The notes beneath the pieces are model-generated. The model ran no database searches. It saw nothing but the letters and a program-made list of their open reading frames with translations, and had not been told where the DNA came from. Position numbers and translations under genes: made by a program. A stretch of DNA of 64,000 bases from Stutzerimonas stutzeri (GTDB lineage Bacteria > Pseudomonadota > Gammaproteobacteria > Pseudomonadales > Pseudomonadaceae), in contig NZ_JAMOIH010000002.1 of NCBI RefSeq assembly GCF_024448955.1, positions 124,001-188,000 of the forward strand. Direction: 5' to 3'. Every line of letters starts with the position of its first letter. Positions within the stretch are counted from its first letter, which is position 1. Shown here one piece after another: positions 33,006 to 41,711 of the stretch.

Positions 33006-33626
33006 ATGACCAATGAAGATCCCCGTACCGTCGCTGAACGCACGCTGGATGACTATCGCGCCAATGCCGAGGCGTTTCGCGAGGGCACACGCGACCATGA
33101 TGTCAGCCAGAATATCGAAGCATTGTTGCGAAACATCCGCGGCGAACCGCCTTTTCGCATTCTCGACCTGGGTTGTGGCCCCGGGCGAGACCTCAAGACA
33201 TTCACATCCCTCGGCCATATCGCCGTCGGGCTGGATGGCGCCGAACCCTTCGTGTCCATGGCGCGGGCCGACAGCGGTTGCGAGGTGCTGCACCAAGACT
33301 TCCTGCAGCTGGACCTGCCCGCCGAAGCGTTCGACGGCATATTTGCCAATGCGGTGCTGTTTCATCTTCCCAGCCGTGAAATCGGCGCGGTTCTGCTGAA
33401 GTTGCATGCTGCGCTTCGCGGCGGTGGCGTGCTGTTCAGCTCCAATCCGCGCGGCAACAATCAGGAGGGCTGGAGCGGTTCGCGTTATGGCACTTGGTAC
33501 GACTGGCCAGCCTGGCGGGAATTGCTGCGGTCGGCGGGCTTCATCGAACTGGAACACTACTACCGGCCGGAGGGCTTGCCCCGCGAGCGGCAACCGTGGC
33601 TCGCCAGCGTCTGGCGCAAGGGCTGA
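33006..33626 (+). CDS. Class I SAM-dependent methyltransferase
   Basis: A 206-residue methyltransferase. Motif I is LDLGCGPGRDLKTF, preceded by FRI, and the post-I acidic residue follows in VGLDGAEP. The later FDGIFANAVLFHLPS is the usual motif IV region. The start at 33006 is set by the TNEDPRTVAERTLDDYRANAEAF opening typical of this group; the frame continues upstream to 32802 without coding character. The substrate is unknown. Confidence 0.85.
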   Translation: MTNEDPRTVAERTLDDYRANAEAFREGTRDHDVSQNIEALLRNIRGEPPFRILDLGCGPGRDLKTFTSLGHIAVGLDGAEPFVSMARADSGCEVLHQDFLQLDLPAEAFDGIFANAVLFHLPSREIGAVLLKLHAALRGGGVLFSSNPRGNNQEGWSGSRYGTWYDWPAWRELLRSAGFIELEHYYRPEGLPRERQPWLASVWRKG

Positions 33627-33682
33627 AGTGGCGGACAGCGGCAAGCGGCGGTTGTTCATCTGTAACGCAGAATGCATGTCGT

Positions 33683-33741
33683 GAAGCTTGGCTTCATGCG
33701 TTTTGCATGCATCCAAAACGCTATTATGTGACGCAAGTCAC
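33683..33741. promoter_or_regulatory. Stacked palindromes upstream of the DUF3509 gene
   Basis: Three inverted repeats lie together: GAAGC-TTG-GCTTC (33683-33695), GCGTTTTG-N8-CAAAACGC (33698-33721) and GTGAC-GCAA-GTCAC (33728-33741). They may be a terminator for the methyltransferase gene plus operators for the next gene. No named regulator site was recognised. Confidence 0.5.
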
Positions 33742-33828
33742 TGAATTCTGTGGGTTTCATGATCTATCCCGGTTGGCATGAACGCTGCTCTAGTTAAGGA
33801 AGCTGGACCATAACCGGAGTACACAATA

Positions 33829-34107
33829 ATGATCGCCGCTGAAAAAACTCTCTCTGCCGCGTTTCCTGAGTTCGAAGTACTCACCACCCCTCGTCCGGAT
33901 GGGGGGCTTCTCTTGACGCTGCGTAACGATGATCGGGACATCATCAAGCGCGCTCTTTCCAAGGGTCAGACCCAGACCAATATTCAGCTGGAATGGGTCA
34001 TCAGCTCGATCCGCCGCGACCTGGCGCTGGAGGCTGGCATGTCGCCTGCCATCGCCCGGTTGCAGAGCCAGAGCCGCACTGGGCTGCCGACCTACGATTA
34101 CGCCTGA
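33829..34107 (+). CDS. DUF3509 family protein
   Basis: A 92-residue cytoplasmic protein. The pattern FPEFEVLTTPRPDGGLLLTLRNDD, then VISSIRRDLALEAG, fits DUF3509, a family I know mainly from Pseudomonas. Its function is unknown; several relatives respond to oxygen or stress signals. A CCGGAG ribosome site precedes the ATG. The region upstream is rich in palindromes (33683-33741). Confidence 0.8.
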   Translation: MIAAEKTLSAAFPEFEVLTTPRPDGGLLLTLRNDDRDIIKRALSKGQTQTNIQLEWVISSIRRDLALEAGMSPAIARLQSQSRTGLPTYDYA

Positions 34108-34235
34108 ACCGATCGCTGGGCCCGCCGTGCAGTGGGCCCAGCTTCGGATAAGCACTGCGCGATCTGGCGCAGGCGAACCTACCGGACCAGAAGAGTCCGG
34201 GTGCAGCAAGCCGATTAAGTGATGAGGAATCCCAC

Positions 34236-34709
34236 ATGAATGCCATTGACCTGTTGATTGAAGACCACGAACGAGTGAAGGACATCCTGACGCGCCTGAC
34301 CGAGAGCACAGAGCGTGCGGTAAAGACTCGTACCGATCTGCTGCAAAAACTTGAAATGGAAGTGACCATCCATACCCAGCTCGAAGAGCAGATTCTCTAC
34401 CCGGCCTATAAGGAAGCGGGTGGAAAGGAAGAGTTGAAAATGTATCACGAGGCCAAGGAGGAGCATCGCGCGGTGGATTCTCTCGTGCTGCCTGATCTCA
34501 AGGTGACCGATCCAGGGAGCGTCGAGTTCTCAGGCCGCGCCAAAGTCTGCAAGGAGCTGCTCGAGCACCACATCGAGGAAGAGGAATCGGAAATGTTTCC
34601 CCAGGCGCGCGAGCTGTTCGACGAGGCCAGGCTGGAAGAGATGGGTAAGCAGATGAGCGAACTCAGAGACCGCCTGAAGAAGGAATTCGTTGCTAGCAAA
34701 GCGGCTTAA
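34236..34709 (+). CDS. Hemerythrin HHE domain protein
   Basis: A 157-residue helical protein with the histidine and glutamate pattern of a di-iron hemerythrin-like site: EDHERVK near residue 10, TIHTQLEEQILYPAY, YHEAKEEHRAVD and LLEHHIEEEESEMFPQ. Members bind oxygen, NO or iron. A GAGGAA ribosome site precedes the ATG. The next gene upstream is DUF3509, 128 bases away. A small-molecule role in stress is likely but unproven. Confidence 0.9.
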   Translation: MNAIDLLIEDHERVKDILTRLTESTERAVKTRTDLLQKLEMEVTIHTQLEEQILYPAYKEAGGKEELKMYHEAKEEHRAVDSLVLPDLKVTDPGSVEFSGRAKVCKELLEHHIEEEESEMFPQARELFDEARLEEMGKQMSELRDRLKKEFVASKAA

Positions 34710-35028
34710 TGCTTGCGGTACCGGGCGCAACGCCTCGGCACATTGTTCACGCCTAACCGGCGCGCAGCTAACTGTCGCGCCGGTTGACGTATCGGTTCGA
34801 TAGCCAGTCCGAACGGCCTGCAGGGCATCGGCTGAGATCGATCAGAGCCTTTGTTTTATACGCCGGCGCGCTGGATATGCATGGCAGGACCGATACCGTT
34901 GAGCGGTTGACACCCGGTCTGCGGCGTAGTGTGGGCACTCTCCCCCTTGTGAAAGGTCAGTTTCAGAAGGATTGATTTGTCCTATCTCCGGCTTGTTAGT
35001 CGGCTTTCATCTTTCTGGAGGGTTATCC
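34710..35028. other. Intergenic region before the Gly/Thr-rich lipoprotein gene
   Basis: About 320 bases without a supported gene. A TTGACA-like hexamer lies near 34907, but no good -10 partner is visible. Nothing else recognised. Confidence 0.55.
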
Positions 35029-35415
35029 ATGCGTCTTGCTTACTTGTCTGCCCCTGTTCTAGGTCTGCTGCTGGTCGGCTGCGGCCCGGATGAGGATCTT
35101 GAGCGCGAACAGACCCCGCCGCCGCCGGCAACCGAGCAGCCTGCGGCTCCTGCCACTACGCCGCCTGCTGCCACACCGCCGGCTACCGGAACTGGCGCTG
35201 GAACGGGCGCTGGAACGGGCGCAGGGCCGGGCACTACCGGAACTGGTACGGGCGCTGGCGCGGAAACCGGCACCGGCACCGGCGTCACAACTGGAACGGG
35301 TAATTCGGATGGCATGAACACCGCCCCGGCCGACAACGGCAGCGGTCTGGGGACCGAGTCGGGTGCCGGCACCGCGCCCAATCCCACCGGCACCGGTACG
35401 GGTGCGTCCCAGTAA
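35029..35415 (+). CDS. Gly/Thr/Ala/Pro-rich low-complexity lipoprotein
   Basis: A 128-residue lipoprotein with signal ending LLVGC. After a short acidic part (GPDEDLEREQ) it has a proline-alanine stretch and then about 60 residues made from repeated GTGA, GAGTG and TGTGT units. No fold is predictable, and the repeats resemble cell-surface or linker sequences. The ribosome site CTGGAGGG is strong. The start of the mature part resembles the next gene product (CSPDEEP), hinting at a related origin. Confidence 0.7.
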   Translation: MRLAYLSAPVLGLLLVGCGPDEDLEREQTPPPPATEQPAAPATTPPAATPPATGTGAGTGAGTGAGPGTTGTGTGAGAETGTGTGVTTGTGNSDGMNTAPADNGSGLGTESGAGTAPNPTGTGTGASQ

Positions 35416-35431
35416 GGTTTTAAATTCAACG

Positions 35432-35456
35432 GCGCCTCGCGAGCCTGGCGAGGCGC
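35432..35456 (+). terminator. Perfect GC-rich hairpin between two lipoprotein genes
   Basis: GCGCCTCGC and GCGAGGCGC pair around a 7-base loop. No T tract follows, so it may reduce read-through or protect the upstream message rather than terminate fully. Confidence 0.55.
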
Positions 35457-35472
35457 TCTCCTGGAGGTTTGG

Positions 35473-35661
35473 ATGAAGTCGAAATATATCGCCGTCGCCG
35501 CTGCGCTACCTGTGGCGCTGATGCTGAGCGCCTGCTCGCCGGACGAAGAGCCGTCGGCAATGGATAACACCAGCGAAAATCAACAGGAATACCAGAACAC
35601 GGCCACCGACCCGGCCGGGCCGCGCGAGATTTCGCCACCTTCGAATATGGCCAACGAATGA
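35473..35661 (+). CDS. Small lipoprotein of unknown function
   Basis: A 62-residue protein with signal ending in LSAC and a mature part of about 40 hydrophilic residues (SPDEEPSAMDNTSENQQEYQNT). A CTGGAGG ribosome site precedes the ATG. It follows the Gly/Thr-rich lipoprotein gene by 57 bases and shares its C-x-PDE opening after the lipobox. No function can be assigned. Confidence 0.65.
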   Translation: MKSKYIAVAAALPVALMLSACSPDEEPSAMDNTSENQQEYQNTATDPAGPREISPPSNMANE

Positions 35662-35692
35662 CAGGGCTCGTACGCCGCGGCTGAGCGAGCCG

Positions 35693-36877
35693 CTACACGT
35701 ACTGGGCCGCCGCGTAGCCGGATGCCCAGGCCCATTGGAAATTGAAACCGCCGAGATGGCCGGTGACATCCAGCACTTCACCCACGAAGTACAAGCCCGG
35801 TGCCTTCTGCGACTCCATGGTCTTCGACGACACCTCGCGCGTGTCGACGCCACCCAATGTCACCTCCGCGGTGCGATAGCCTTCGGTACCGGCCGGGACC
35901 AGTTGCCAGTTGCCGAGCTTTTCCGACACGTCTTCGAGCTCAGCCGGGCTGTACTGCTTCAGCGGTCTGGAAATGAACCAATGCTCGGCCAGCAGCCCCG
36001 CCATCTTGCGTGTGAACAGCTCGCCGAGCAGCGTTTTCAGCTCGGTGTTGGGGCGTTCACGGCGCTGTTCGGCCAGCCAGTCGACGAGGTTCAGGTGCGG
36101 CAACAGGTTGATTTCGATGACGTCGCCCGGCTGCCAGTACGAGGAAATCTGCAGAATCGCCGGCCCGGAAAGCCCGCGATGGGTGAACAGGATGTTTTCC
36201 TTGAAACTCTGGCCGTTGCAGCTGACCAGGCAATCCTCGACCGAGGTGCCCGACAGGGCTTCGCATATTCCCTTGAGCTGCGGTTCGGTGATGGTGAACG
36301 GCACCAGGCCGGCGCGAGTCGGCAACACGCTGTGGCCGAACTGACGTGCGATCTGATAACCGAAACCGCTGGCGCCGAGTGTCGGAATCGACAGCCCGCC
36401 CGTCGCGATCACCAACGACTGGCAGGCCAGTTCGCCGGCATCGCTTTGCAACCGATAGCCGTCCTCGTTGCGTTCGACCGACTGCACGCTCGTATTCAGG
36501 CGAAGGTCGACGCCCGCTTGTCGGCACTCCTCGAACAACATGTCGAGGATGTCGCTGGCCTTGTTGTCGCAAAACAGCTGGCCGAGTTTTTTCTCGTGAT
36601 AGGGCACGCCATGACGGCTGACCATCTCGATGAAATCCCATTGGGTATAACGCGCCAGGGCGGATTTGCAGAAATGCGGATTGCCGGAGAGGAAGTTGGC
36701 CGGCTCGGTGTACATATTGGTGAAATTGCAGCGTCCGCCGCCGGACATGAGAATTTTCTTGCCGGCCTTGTTGGCATGGTCGAGCAGCAGAACGCGACGG
36801 CCGCGTGCCGCCGCCGTGAAAGCGCACATCAGTCCGGCAGCCCCCGCGCCAATTACCACCACATCCGTTTGCAACAC
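35693..36877 (-). CDS. BaiN/HI0933-type FAD-dependent oxidoreductase
   Basis: A 394-residue flavoprotein. The FAD site is VVVIGAGAAGLMCA, followed by SGGGRCNFTN, IATGGLSIPTLGASGFGY and the C-terminal GLYFVGEVLDVTGHLGGFNFQWAWASG. These are marks of the HI0933/YhiN (BaiN-like) family. Its physiological substrate is not established in pseudomonads. It lies alone and convergent with the small lipoprotein genes. Confidence 0.93.
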   Translation of the reverse strand: MLQTDVVVIGAGAAGLMCAFTAAARGRRVLLLDHANKAGKKILMSGGGRCNFTNMYTEPANFLSGNPHFCKSALARYTQWDFIEMVSRHGVPYHEKKLGQLFCDNKASDILDMLFEECRQAGVDLRLNTSVQSVERNEDGYRLQSDAGELACQSLVIATGGLSIPTLGASGFGYQIARQFGHSVLPTRAGLVPFTITEPQLKGICEALSGTSVEDCLVSCNGQSFKENILFTHRGLSGPAILQISSYWQPGDVIEINLLPHLNLVDWLAEQRRERPNTELKTLLGELFTRKMAGLLAEHWFISRPLKQYSPAELEDVSEKLGNWQLVPAGTEGYRTAEVTLGGVDTREVSSKTMESQKAPGLYFVGEVLDVTGHLGGFNFQWAWASGYAAAQYV

Positions 36878-37028
36878 CGCTCACCTCGACTCGAAAACGC
36901 GAGATGGTACTCCTGCCGCCGGGCTACTGCAGCCTGGGCTTGGGGCAGCCGACGAGACGAACATGGCAATCGGTTCACCTTGTGCTTTGCTATGAGTAAT
37001 GGCGCTTCGCTATGAGGGCGAGAAGTCC

Positions 37029-37814
37029 ATGAAACGTTCAAGCCGTCTTCTATGGTTGGCATTGCTGCTGGCGAGCACGTCCCTTCCGGCCGACGTGCTG
37101 CGTCTGGCTGGCAACACCTGGCCGCCTTATACGGATCGACGTCTGCTCGAGGATGGTTTGTCGGTCGAGCTCATCCGCACTGCGCTTGGCCGTGCGGGCT
37201 ACCGGATCGAATACATCGAGGTGCCCTGGGAGCGCGCTCTGGTGGGGCTGAAGACTGGCAGCTACGACATGGTCAATGGTTGGCCGGCCCTCAACCGAGC
37301 CGGTTATGTGCGCCGCTCACAGCCTTTTTTGACCAATCGCATGCGTTGGGTGCAGCGACGCGACAGTGACATACGCTATGACGGCCTCGCCAGTCTTGCG
37401 GGTTATGCCGTTGCGCTGAGTCGCGGCTATGGCTATAGCGAGGAGCTGGAAAATGATTCGCGCTTGAACAAGGGGTACGCCGCGAATTTCGTGCAGGCGG
37501 CGAGGATGTTAGCCGTCGGGCGCGTCGATTTGACGCTGGAAGATGAGCGCACCGCCCTGTTCCATTTCCGTCGCGAACTGAAGCAGGTGAGCGACGCCTT
37601 GTCGTTCGTGCCGGGTGAATTCCGCCTGCGCGATCTGTCGCTGGCGGTACGCAACAGCCATCCGCAGCAGGCAGCGATCCTCGCAGCGTTCAATCGCGAG
37701 ATCGCGGCGATGGAAAAAGAAGGCAGCTATGCGGCGATCTTTCTCCGCCATGGGCTGCCTGCGCCCGAAGCGTTGCCTCAGCCCCGAGCCGGGGATGCCT
37801 GGCGCACCAGGTGA
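37029..37814 (+). CDS. Periplasmic solute-binding protein, family 3 (stand-alone)
   Basis: A 261-residue protein with a Sec signal (cleavage near LPADV) and a family-3 extracellular solute-binding fold: LRLAGNTWPPYTDRR, LVGLKTGSYDMVNGW and the late VRNSHPQQAAILAAFNREIAAME. It may bind an amino acid or similar small solute. No ABC permease is near, so it may serve a sensor or a transporter elsewhere. The ATG at 37029 opens the signal. The last 37 bases overlap the end of the convergent yccS-like gene. Confidence 0.86.
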   Translation: MKRSSRLLWLALLLASTSLPADVLRLAGNTWPPYTDRRLLEDGLSVELIRTALGRAGYRIEYIEVPWERALVGLKTGSYDMVNGWPALNRAGYVRRSQPFLTNRMRWVQRRDSDIRYDGLASLAGYAVALSRGYGYSEELENDSRLNKGYAANFVQAARMLAVGRVDLTLEDERTALFHFRRELKQVSDALSFVPGEFRLRDLSLAVRNSHPQQAAILAAFNREIAAMEKEGSYAAIFLRHGLPAPEALPQPRAGDAWRTR

Positions 37815-39964
37815 CTGGCCATACTGCGCAGCGGCGCCAGCTGGCGGCAGATCAGACCCAACTGGGTCTGCAGCAGCCGGTGTGCATCGTCCTGGTCCTC
37901 GGACGCCTGTTCGAGCTGTTGCGCGAGAGCTTCTTCCTCATCGCTGTAGACCGCTACTGGCTGATTGGTTTGCAGGGCCGTCGCGAGCTCGTCGAGGCTG
38001 CTCGCCAGCTGTTGCGCCGCACGTTCGAGCATGTCGTCGCGGGCATCGTCGGGCAGACTTTCGCGGTGTGCGCCCAGCCCTGACAGATAGTTGAGCAGCG
38101 TGTGGGAGAGAATCAGAAAGCGGAAGCCGGTCTCGGCATCCTTTCGGAAATGACCGGGCTCCAGCAGCATGTTCGACAGCGTGGTCGACAGGGCGGCATC
38201 GGCGTTGTGCGCGTTGCGTCGGGCCAGACGGTACGCCAGATCGTCGCGTTTGCCGCTCTCGTACTGGCGCATGATCTGCCGCAGGTAATCCGCGCTGCGG
38301 CTGAGGGTGTTGGCGACAACCTGGTTGAGACGACGGCCTTGCCAATCAGGAAGAATCAGGAACACCGCCGCCGCGGCGATCAGGCTGCCCAGCAGAGTAT
38401 CGACCAGCCGCGGCCAGATCAGCCCGTAGCCGTCACCGACCTGGTTGAAGCAGAACAGCACCAGCAAGGTGATTGCGGCGGTCGCCAGGGTGTAGCGGCT
38501 GCTGCGCGTGGCGAAGAACACCACCCCGGCGACCACGGCGAAAAGCGCCTGGATCTGCTGGCTAGGGAACAGATCGAACAGCGCCCAGCCCACCACCAGC
38601 CCGAGCAGGGTGCCGGTCACACGTTGCACCAGCTTGATCCGTGTCGCGCCATAGTTCGGCTGGCAGACGAACACCGTCGTCAGCAGCACCCAATAACCCT
38701 GTTCCGGGTGGATCGCGTGCAGCACCGCGTAGCCGCACACCAGCGCCAGGCTCATGCGCAGGGCATGGCGGAACAACAGCGAGGTGGACGTCAGCTGCAA
38801 GCGGATGCGGGCAAGGGCGTCGCGTAGCGATTGCGGCTTGCGGTCCAGCAGGCTGCTGTCCTGTTCGCCTTCCAGAGCGTCGGGGTTGCTGGCGCTGGCG
38901 AGTTGGCGTTGCATCGTCGTCAGGTTGCTCGACAGCGCGCGCAGCGAACGCAACAGGCCGCGCCAGGCCGGATTGCTCTGCATCCGCAGGTGTTCCAGCG
39001 ACGATTCCAGATCGCCGAGTGCCTGGGCATTGGCTTCGCTGTAGCGGAAGGGCTGACGCAGCTGAATGGCCTTGGCCAGTTCGGCGCAGGCGACGCCCTG
39101 CAGCCGCAGCAGCCTGCCGCAGCGGAACAACACATCGCTATGGAAAAAGGCTTCGGCCAGCGCCTGGTAGGGATAGTGCGAGGAGCTGACGCGCTCGTGC
39201 AGATCCTGGGCGAGGAAGTACAGCTTGAGGTAATGGCTGATCTTTACGCCGGGCCGACCGTTGCCGAGGCGATGCAGGAGCGTTTCCTTGGTGGCGTTGA
39301 GCGCGCTGACCACCCGCCCGTTCTGCTGCGCCAGTTGCAGTCGTCGTTCCTCCACATCGAGCTGGCGTAACGGCTCGAACAGCGTCGCCTTGAGTTTGAA
39401 ATACTGCCCTAGCTCCCGATACAGCCTGGCCAGGCTTTGCTGCACCGGCTGGTGCGAGAACAGCGCATTCCAGAGGACCGACAGCAGGCCATACCATGTT
39501 GCCCCTGCAAGCAGCAGCAACGGATCGGTCCAGGGGTTGAGTGCGTCGCCGCCGCGCTGATCGGCAGCGATCATGCTGTAGATCGACAGGATCAGCGTCG
39601 CCTGGGCGATCGTCGCGTAGCGCTCACCCAGCGCGCCAAGCATCACCAGGGCGAATGCAGCGATGGCCATTCCACTGACAAAAAGCCATGGGAAGGGGAA
39701 CAGCAACTTTACCGAGACGGCCGCAATGGCGAAGCACAACAAGGTGACCAGCAGTGCTGATAGCCGCCCCAGCCAACTGTCGTCAGTTTCCGCCAGGGCG
39801 CTGGCAATGATGCCGAGAAACAGTGGAATGGCTATCGAAGGCAGTCCGAGTTGCCAGCTCAGACTCATGCTGCTGGCCAGCGCGATCAATACGCGCAAGC
39901 TGTAGCCGAACTTATCCAAAGCCCAGATTCGGCGTAGTGAGTGACTTAGCGAAGGCGTACGCAT
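37778..39964 (-). CDS. yccS: YccS/YhfK-like inner-membrane protein with FUSC domains
   Basis: A 728-residue protein with two hydrophobic blocks (about residues 15-155 and 400-530) separated by long soluble regions, as in the YccS family. Motifs include GYWVLLTTVFVCQPNYGATRIKLVQRVTGTLLG in the FUSC core. The family resembles aromatic-acid exporters, but its substrate is uncertain. The start MRTPSLSHSLRR at 39964 fits relatives; the ribosome site is poor. The tail overlaps the solute-binding gene by 37 bases, tail to tail. Confidence 0.9.
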   Translation of the reverse strand: MRTPSLSHSLRRIWALDKFGYSLRVLIALASSMSLSWQLGLPSIAIPLFLGIIASALAETDDSWLGRLSALLVTLLCFAIAAVSVKLLFPFPWLFVSGMAIAAFALVMLGALGERYATIAQATLILSIYSMIAADQRGGDALNPWTDPLLLLAGATWYGLLSVLWNALFSHQPVQQSLARLYRELGQYFKLKATLFEPLRQLDVEERRLQLAQQNGRVVSALNATKETLLHRLGNGRPGVKISHYLKLYFLAQDLHERVSSSHYPYQALAEAFFHSDVLFRCGRLLRLQGVACAELAKAIQLRQPFRYSEANAQALGDLESSLEHLRMQSNPAWRGLLRSLRALSSNLTTMQRQLASASNPDALEGEQDSSLLDRKPQSLRDALARIRLQLTSTSLLFRHALRMSLALVCGYAVLHAIHPEQGYWVLLTTVFVCQPNYGATRIKLVQRVTGTLLGLVVGWALFDLFPSQQIQALFAVVAGVVFFATRSSRYTLATAAITLLVLFCFNQVGDGYGLIWPRLVDTLLGSLIAAAAVFLILPDWQGRRLNQVVANTLSRSADYLRQIMRQYESGKRDDLAYRLARRNAHNADAALSTTLSNMLLEPGHFRKDAETGFRFLILSHTLLNYLSGLGAHRESLPDDARDDMLERAAQQLASSLDELATALQTNQPVAVYSDEEEALAQQLEQASEDQDDAHRLLQTQLGLICRQLAPLRSMASHLVRQASPARG

Positions 39965-40159
39965 AAGGAAAGATCCGGATCTGGATTTGGCAATGGGTGT
40001 TGGACGCCCGGATTGCCGGTGCGTCACGGTACGCTTAGCAAAGCTTATACCGTCCATCCGTCCCTCATCACCGGAACGCCATCGCCTGGTCATCGAACTG
40101 CCGCATTAGGCTGGCTTCATTCATGCGCTCCCTCCCATTCCTATAACAGAGGACATCGC

Positions 40160-41641
40160 ATGAACCGTGAACATGATGCCAGCCGCCGCAGCCTGCTCAA
40201 GGGCAGCGCCATTACTGCCGCCGTCGTCGCCAGCACGCCATTCCTCGGCACGCTGGAAGCATTTGCCGCCCGTAATGCTCAGGGCCGCGGCGCTGGTCTG
40301 GTTCGTAGCAGTTACGGCCCAGTGCGGCCAGTCAAAGACCTGTCCACTGGCCTTGAGCTGCTTCAGCTGCCCGACGGTTTTCAGTACAAAAGCTTTTCCT
40401 GGACCGGCGACATGATGGAAAACGGCCAGCCCGTTCCTACCTCTCATGACGGCATGGGCGTTATCAGCGTGCGCCGTGGTCAGCATGGTCAGGAAATTGT
40501 GCTGGTCCGTAACCATGAAGCCAGCACCGGTCCGTTGATCGACGCCACCGGCATCTATGACGACGTCACGCTGTCCAATGGCCAGCGTCCAGCCGGCGGC
40601 ACCACGAACCTCTACGTTTCCCGCGATATTGCGCAGCCTGTCCGTACGGTCCCGAGCCTGGGCGGAACCCGCACCAACTGTGCCGGTGGCGTCACCCCTT
40701 GGGGCACCTGGTTGTCCTGCGAAGAAACCACCGCCGACTATCGCAGTGTCGGTGGTCGCGCCCACGGCTATGTATTCGAAGTGACAGCCGACCCGGCGCT
40801 GACTACCGGCGAGCCGATTATCCAGATGGGTCGTTTCGCACACGAGGCGGTCGCTGTCGATCCGCGCAACAGCTACGTCTACTTGACCGAAGACTCACGC
40901 AACCGTTCTGGCTACTACCGCTACATCCCCAGCAATGCCAGCCAACAGCCGGGTTCACTCGCCGCGGGCGGCATCCTGCAGGCGGCACGTGTTCGAGATC
41001 GTGCTCTGGTCGATCTGCACGCGCCGAAGCAGGGCGACAGCTACCAGTTGGAGTGGGTTGAAGTCGCCTATCCAGACCTGGAACCGCAGCCGGAAGGTAG
41101 CGGCCCGTACGCCCAGGCACGTCGCGCCGGTGGTTTGAGCATGAGCCGCGGCGAAGGCATTTGGTACAGCGAAGGCAAGCTCTACATTGTTGATACCAGT
41201 GCTGGCACGGACAGCCAGGGCCGTGCGGGCTACGGAGAGGGCGCGGTGTGGATGCATGACCTGGCCACCGATCGCCTGACCTGTGTCTTCGCTTCCACGG
41301 ACGCCGAGATCGCCAACAACCCCGACAACATCACGGTCAGCCCGCGCGGCGGCGTGCTGCTCTGTGAAGACGGCGGTGGCGCGCAGGACATGTACGGTTT
41401 CGGCGAGCGCCTGTTGGGCCTGACCACCGCCGGTGAAGCCTATGTTTTCGCCAAGAACAACGTGGTGTTCGATGACGTCCAGGCTGCTGCGGCCGGTAAG
41501 AACGTGTCAGGTGACGATTATCGCAGCCGTGAGTTCTGCGGCGCCTGCTTCGATCCGACCGGGCATTTCCTCTTCGTCAACATCCAGACCCCTGGCATCA
41601 CGTTCGCCATCTGGGGCCCATGGGCGCGCGGGTCGTTGTAA
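40160..41641 (+). CDS. PhoX-like (DUF839) secreted phosphatase, Tat substrate
   Basis: A 493-residue protein with a twin-arginine signal (SRRSLLKGS then a hydrophobic stretch) so it is exported folded. The DUF839 body contains VLVRNHEAS, NCAGGVTPWGTWLSCEET, the FAHEAVAVDPRN segment and NPDNITVSPRGGVLLCEDGG, the calcium and iron ligand regions of PhoX enzymes. PhoX releases phosphate from organic esters. No Pho box was seen upstream. An AGAGGA ribosome site precedes the ATG at 40160. It is shorter than some PhoX proteins, so the exact activity is not certain. Confidence 0.87.
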   Translation: MNREHDASRRSLLKGSAITAAVVASTPFLGTLEAFAARNAQGRGAGLVRSSYGPVRPVKDLSTGLELLQLPDGFQYKSFSWTGDMMENGQPVPTSHDGMGVISVRRGQHGQEIVLVRNHEASTGPLIDATGIYDDVTLSNGQRPAGGTTNLYVSRDIAQPVRTVPSLGGTRTNCAGGVTPWGTWLSCEETTADYRSVGGRAHGYVFEVTADPALTTGEPIIQMGRFAHEAVAVDPRNSYVYLTEDSRNRSGYYRYIPSNASQQPGSLAAGGILQAARVRDRALVDLHAPKQGDSYQLEWVEVAYPDLEPQPEGSGPYAQARRAGGLSMSRGEGIWYSEGKLYIVDTSAGTDSQGRAGYGEGAVWMHDLATDRLTCVFASTDAEIANNPDNITVSPRGGVLLCEDGGGAQDMYGFGERLLGLTTAGEAYVFAKNNVVFDDVQAAAAGKNVSGDDYRSREFCGACFDPTGHFLFVNIQTPGITFAIWGPWARGSL

Positions 41642-41643
41642 TA

Positions 41644-41711
41644 AAGGCAGCTGGAGGTCTAAAGCTGGAAGCTGGAAGTCAAAGCTGCTTGCTTCCGGCT
41701 TCCGGCTTAAA
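41644..41711. repeat. Heptad inverted repeat, copy 3 (between convergent phoX-like and dbpA genes)
   Basis: The left arm has AAGCTGG-AAGCTGG-AAGTC and the right arm CTTCCGG-CTTCCGG-CTTAAAGCTGCC. The outer GGCAGCT/AGCTGCC ends pair exactly. Because it lies between two gene ends, it may terminate both. The last bases overlap the dbpA stop codon. Confidence 0.75.

Noticed and set aside
40013..40159. Upstream extension of the PhoX-like gene
   Set aside because: The Tat signal begins at 40160 after an AGAGGA site; the added 49 residues are not signal-like.
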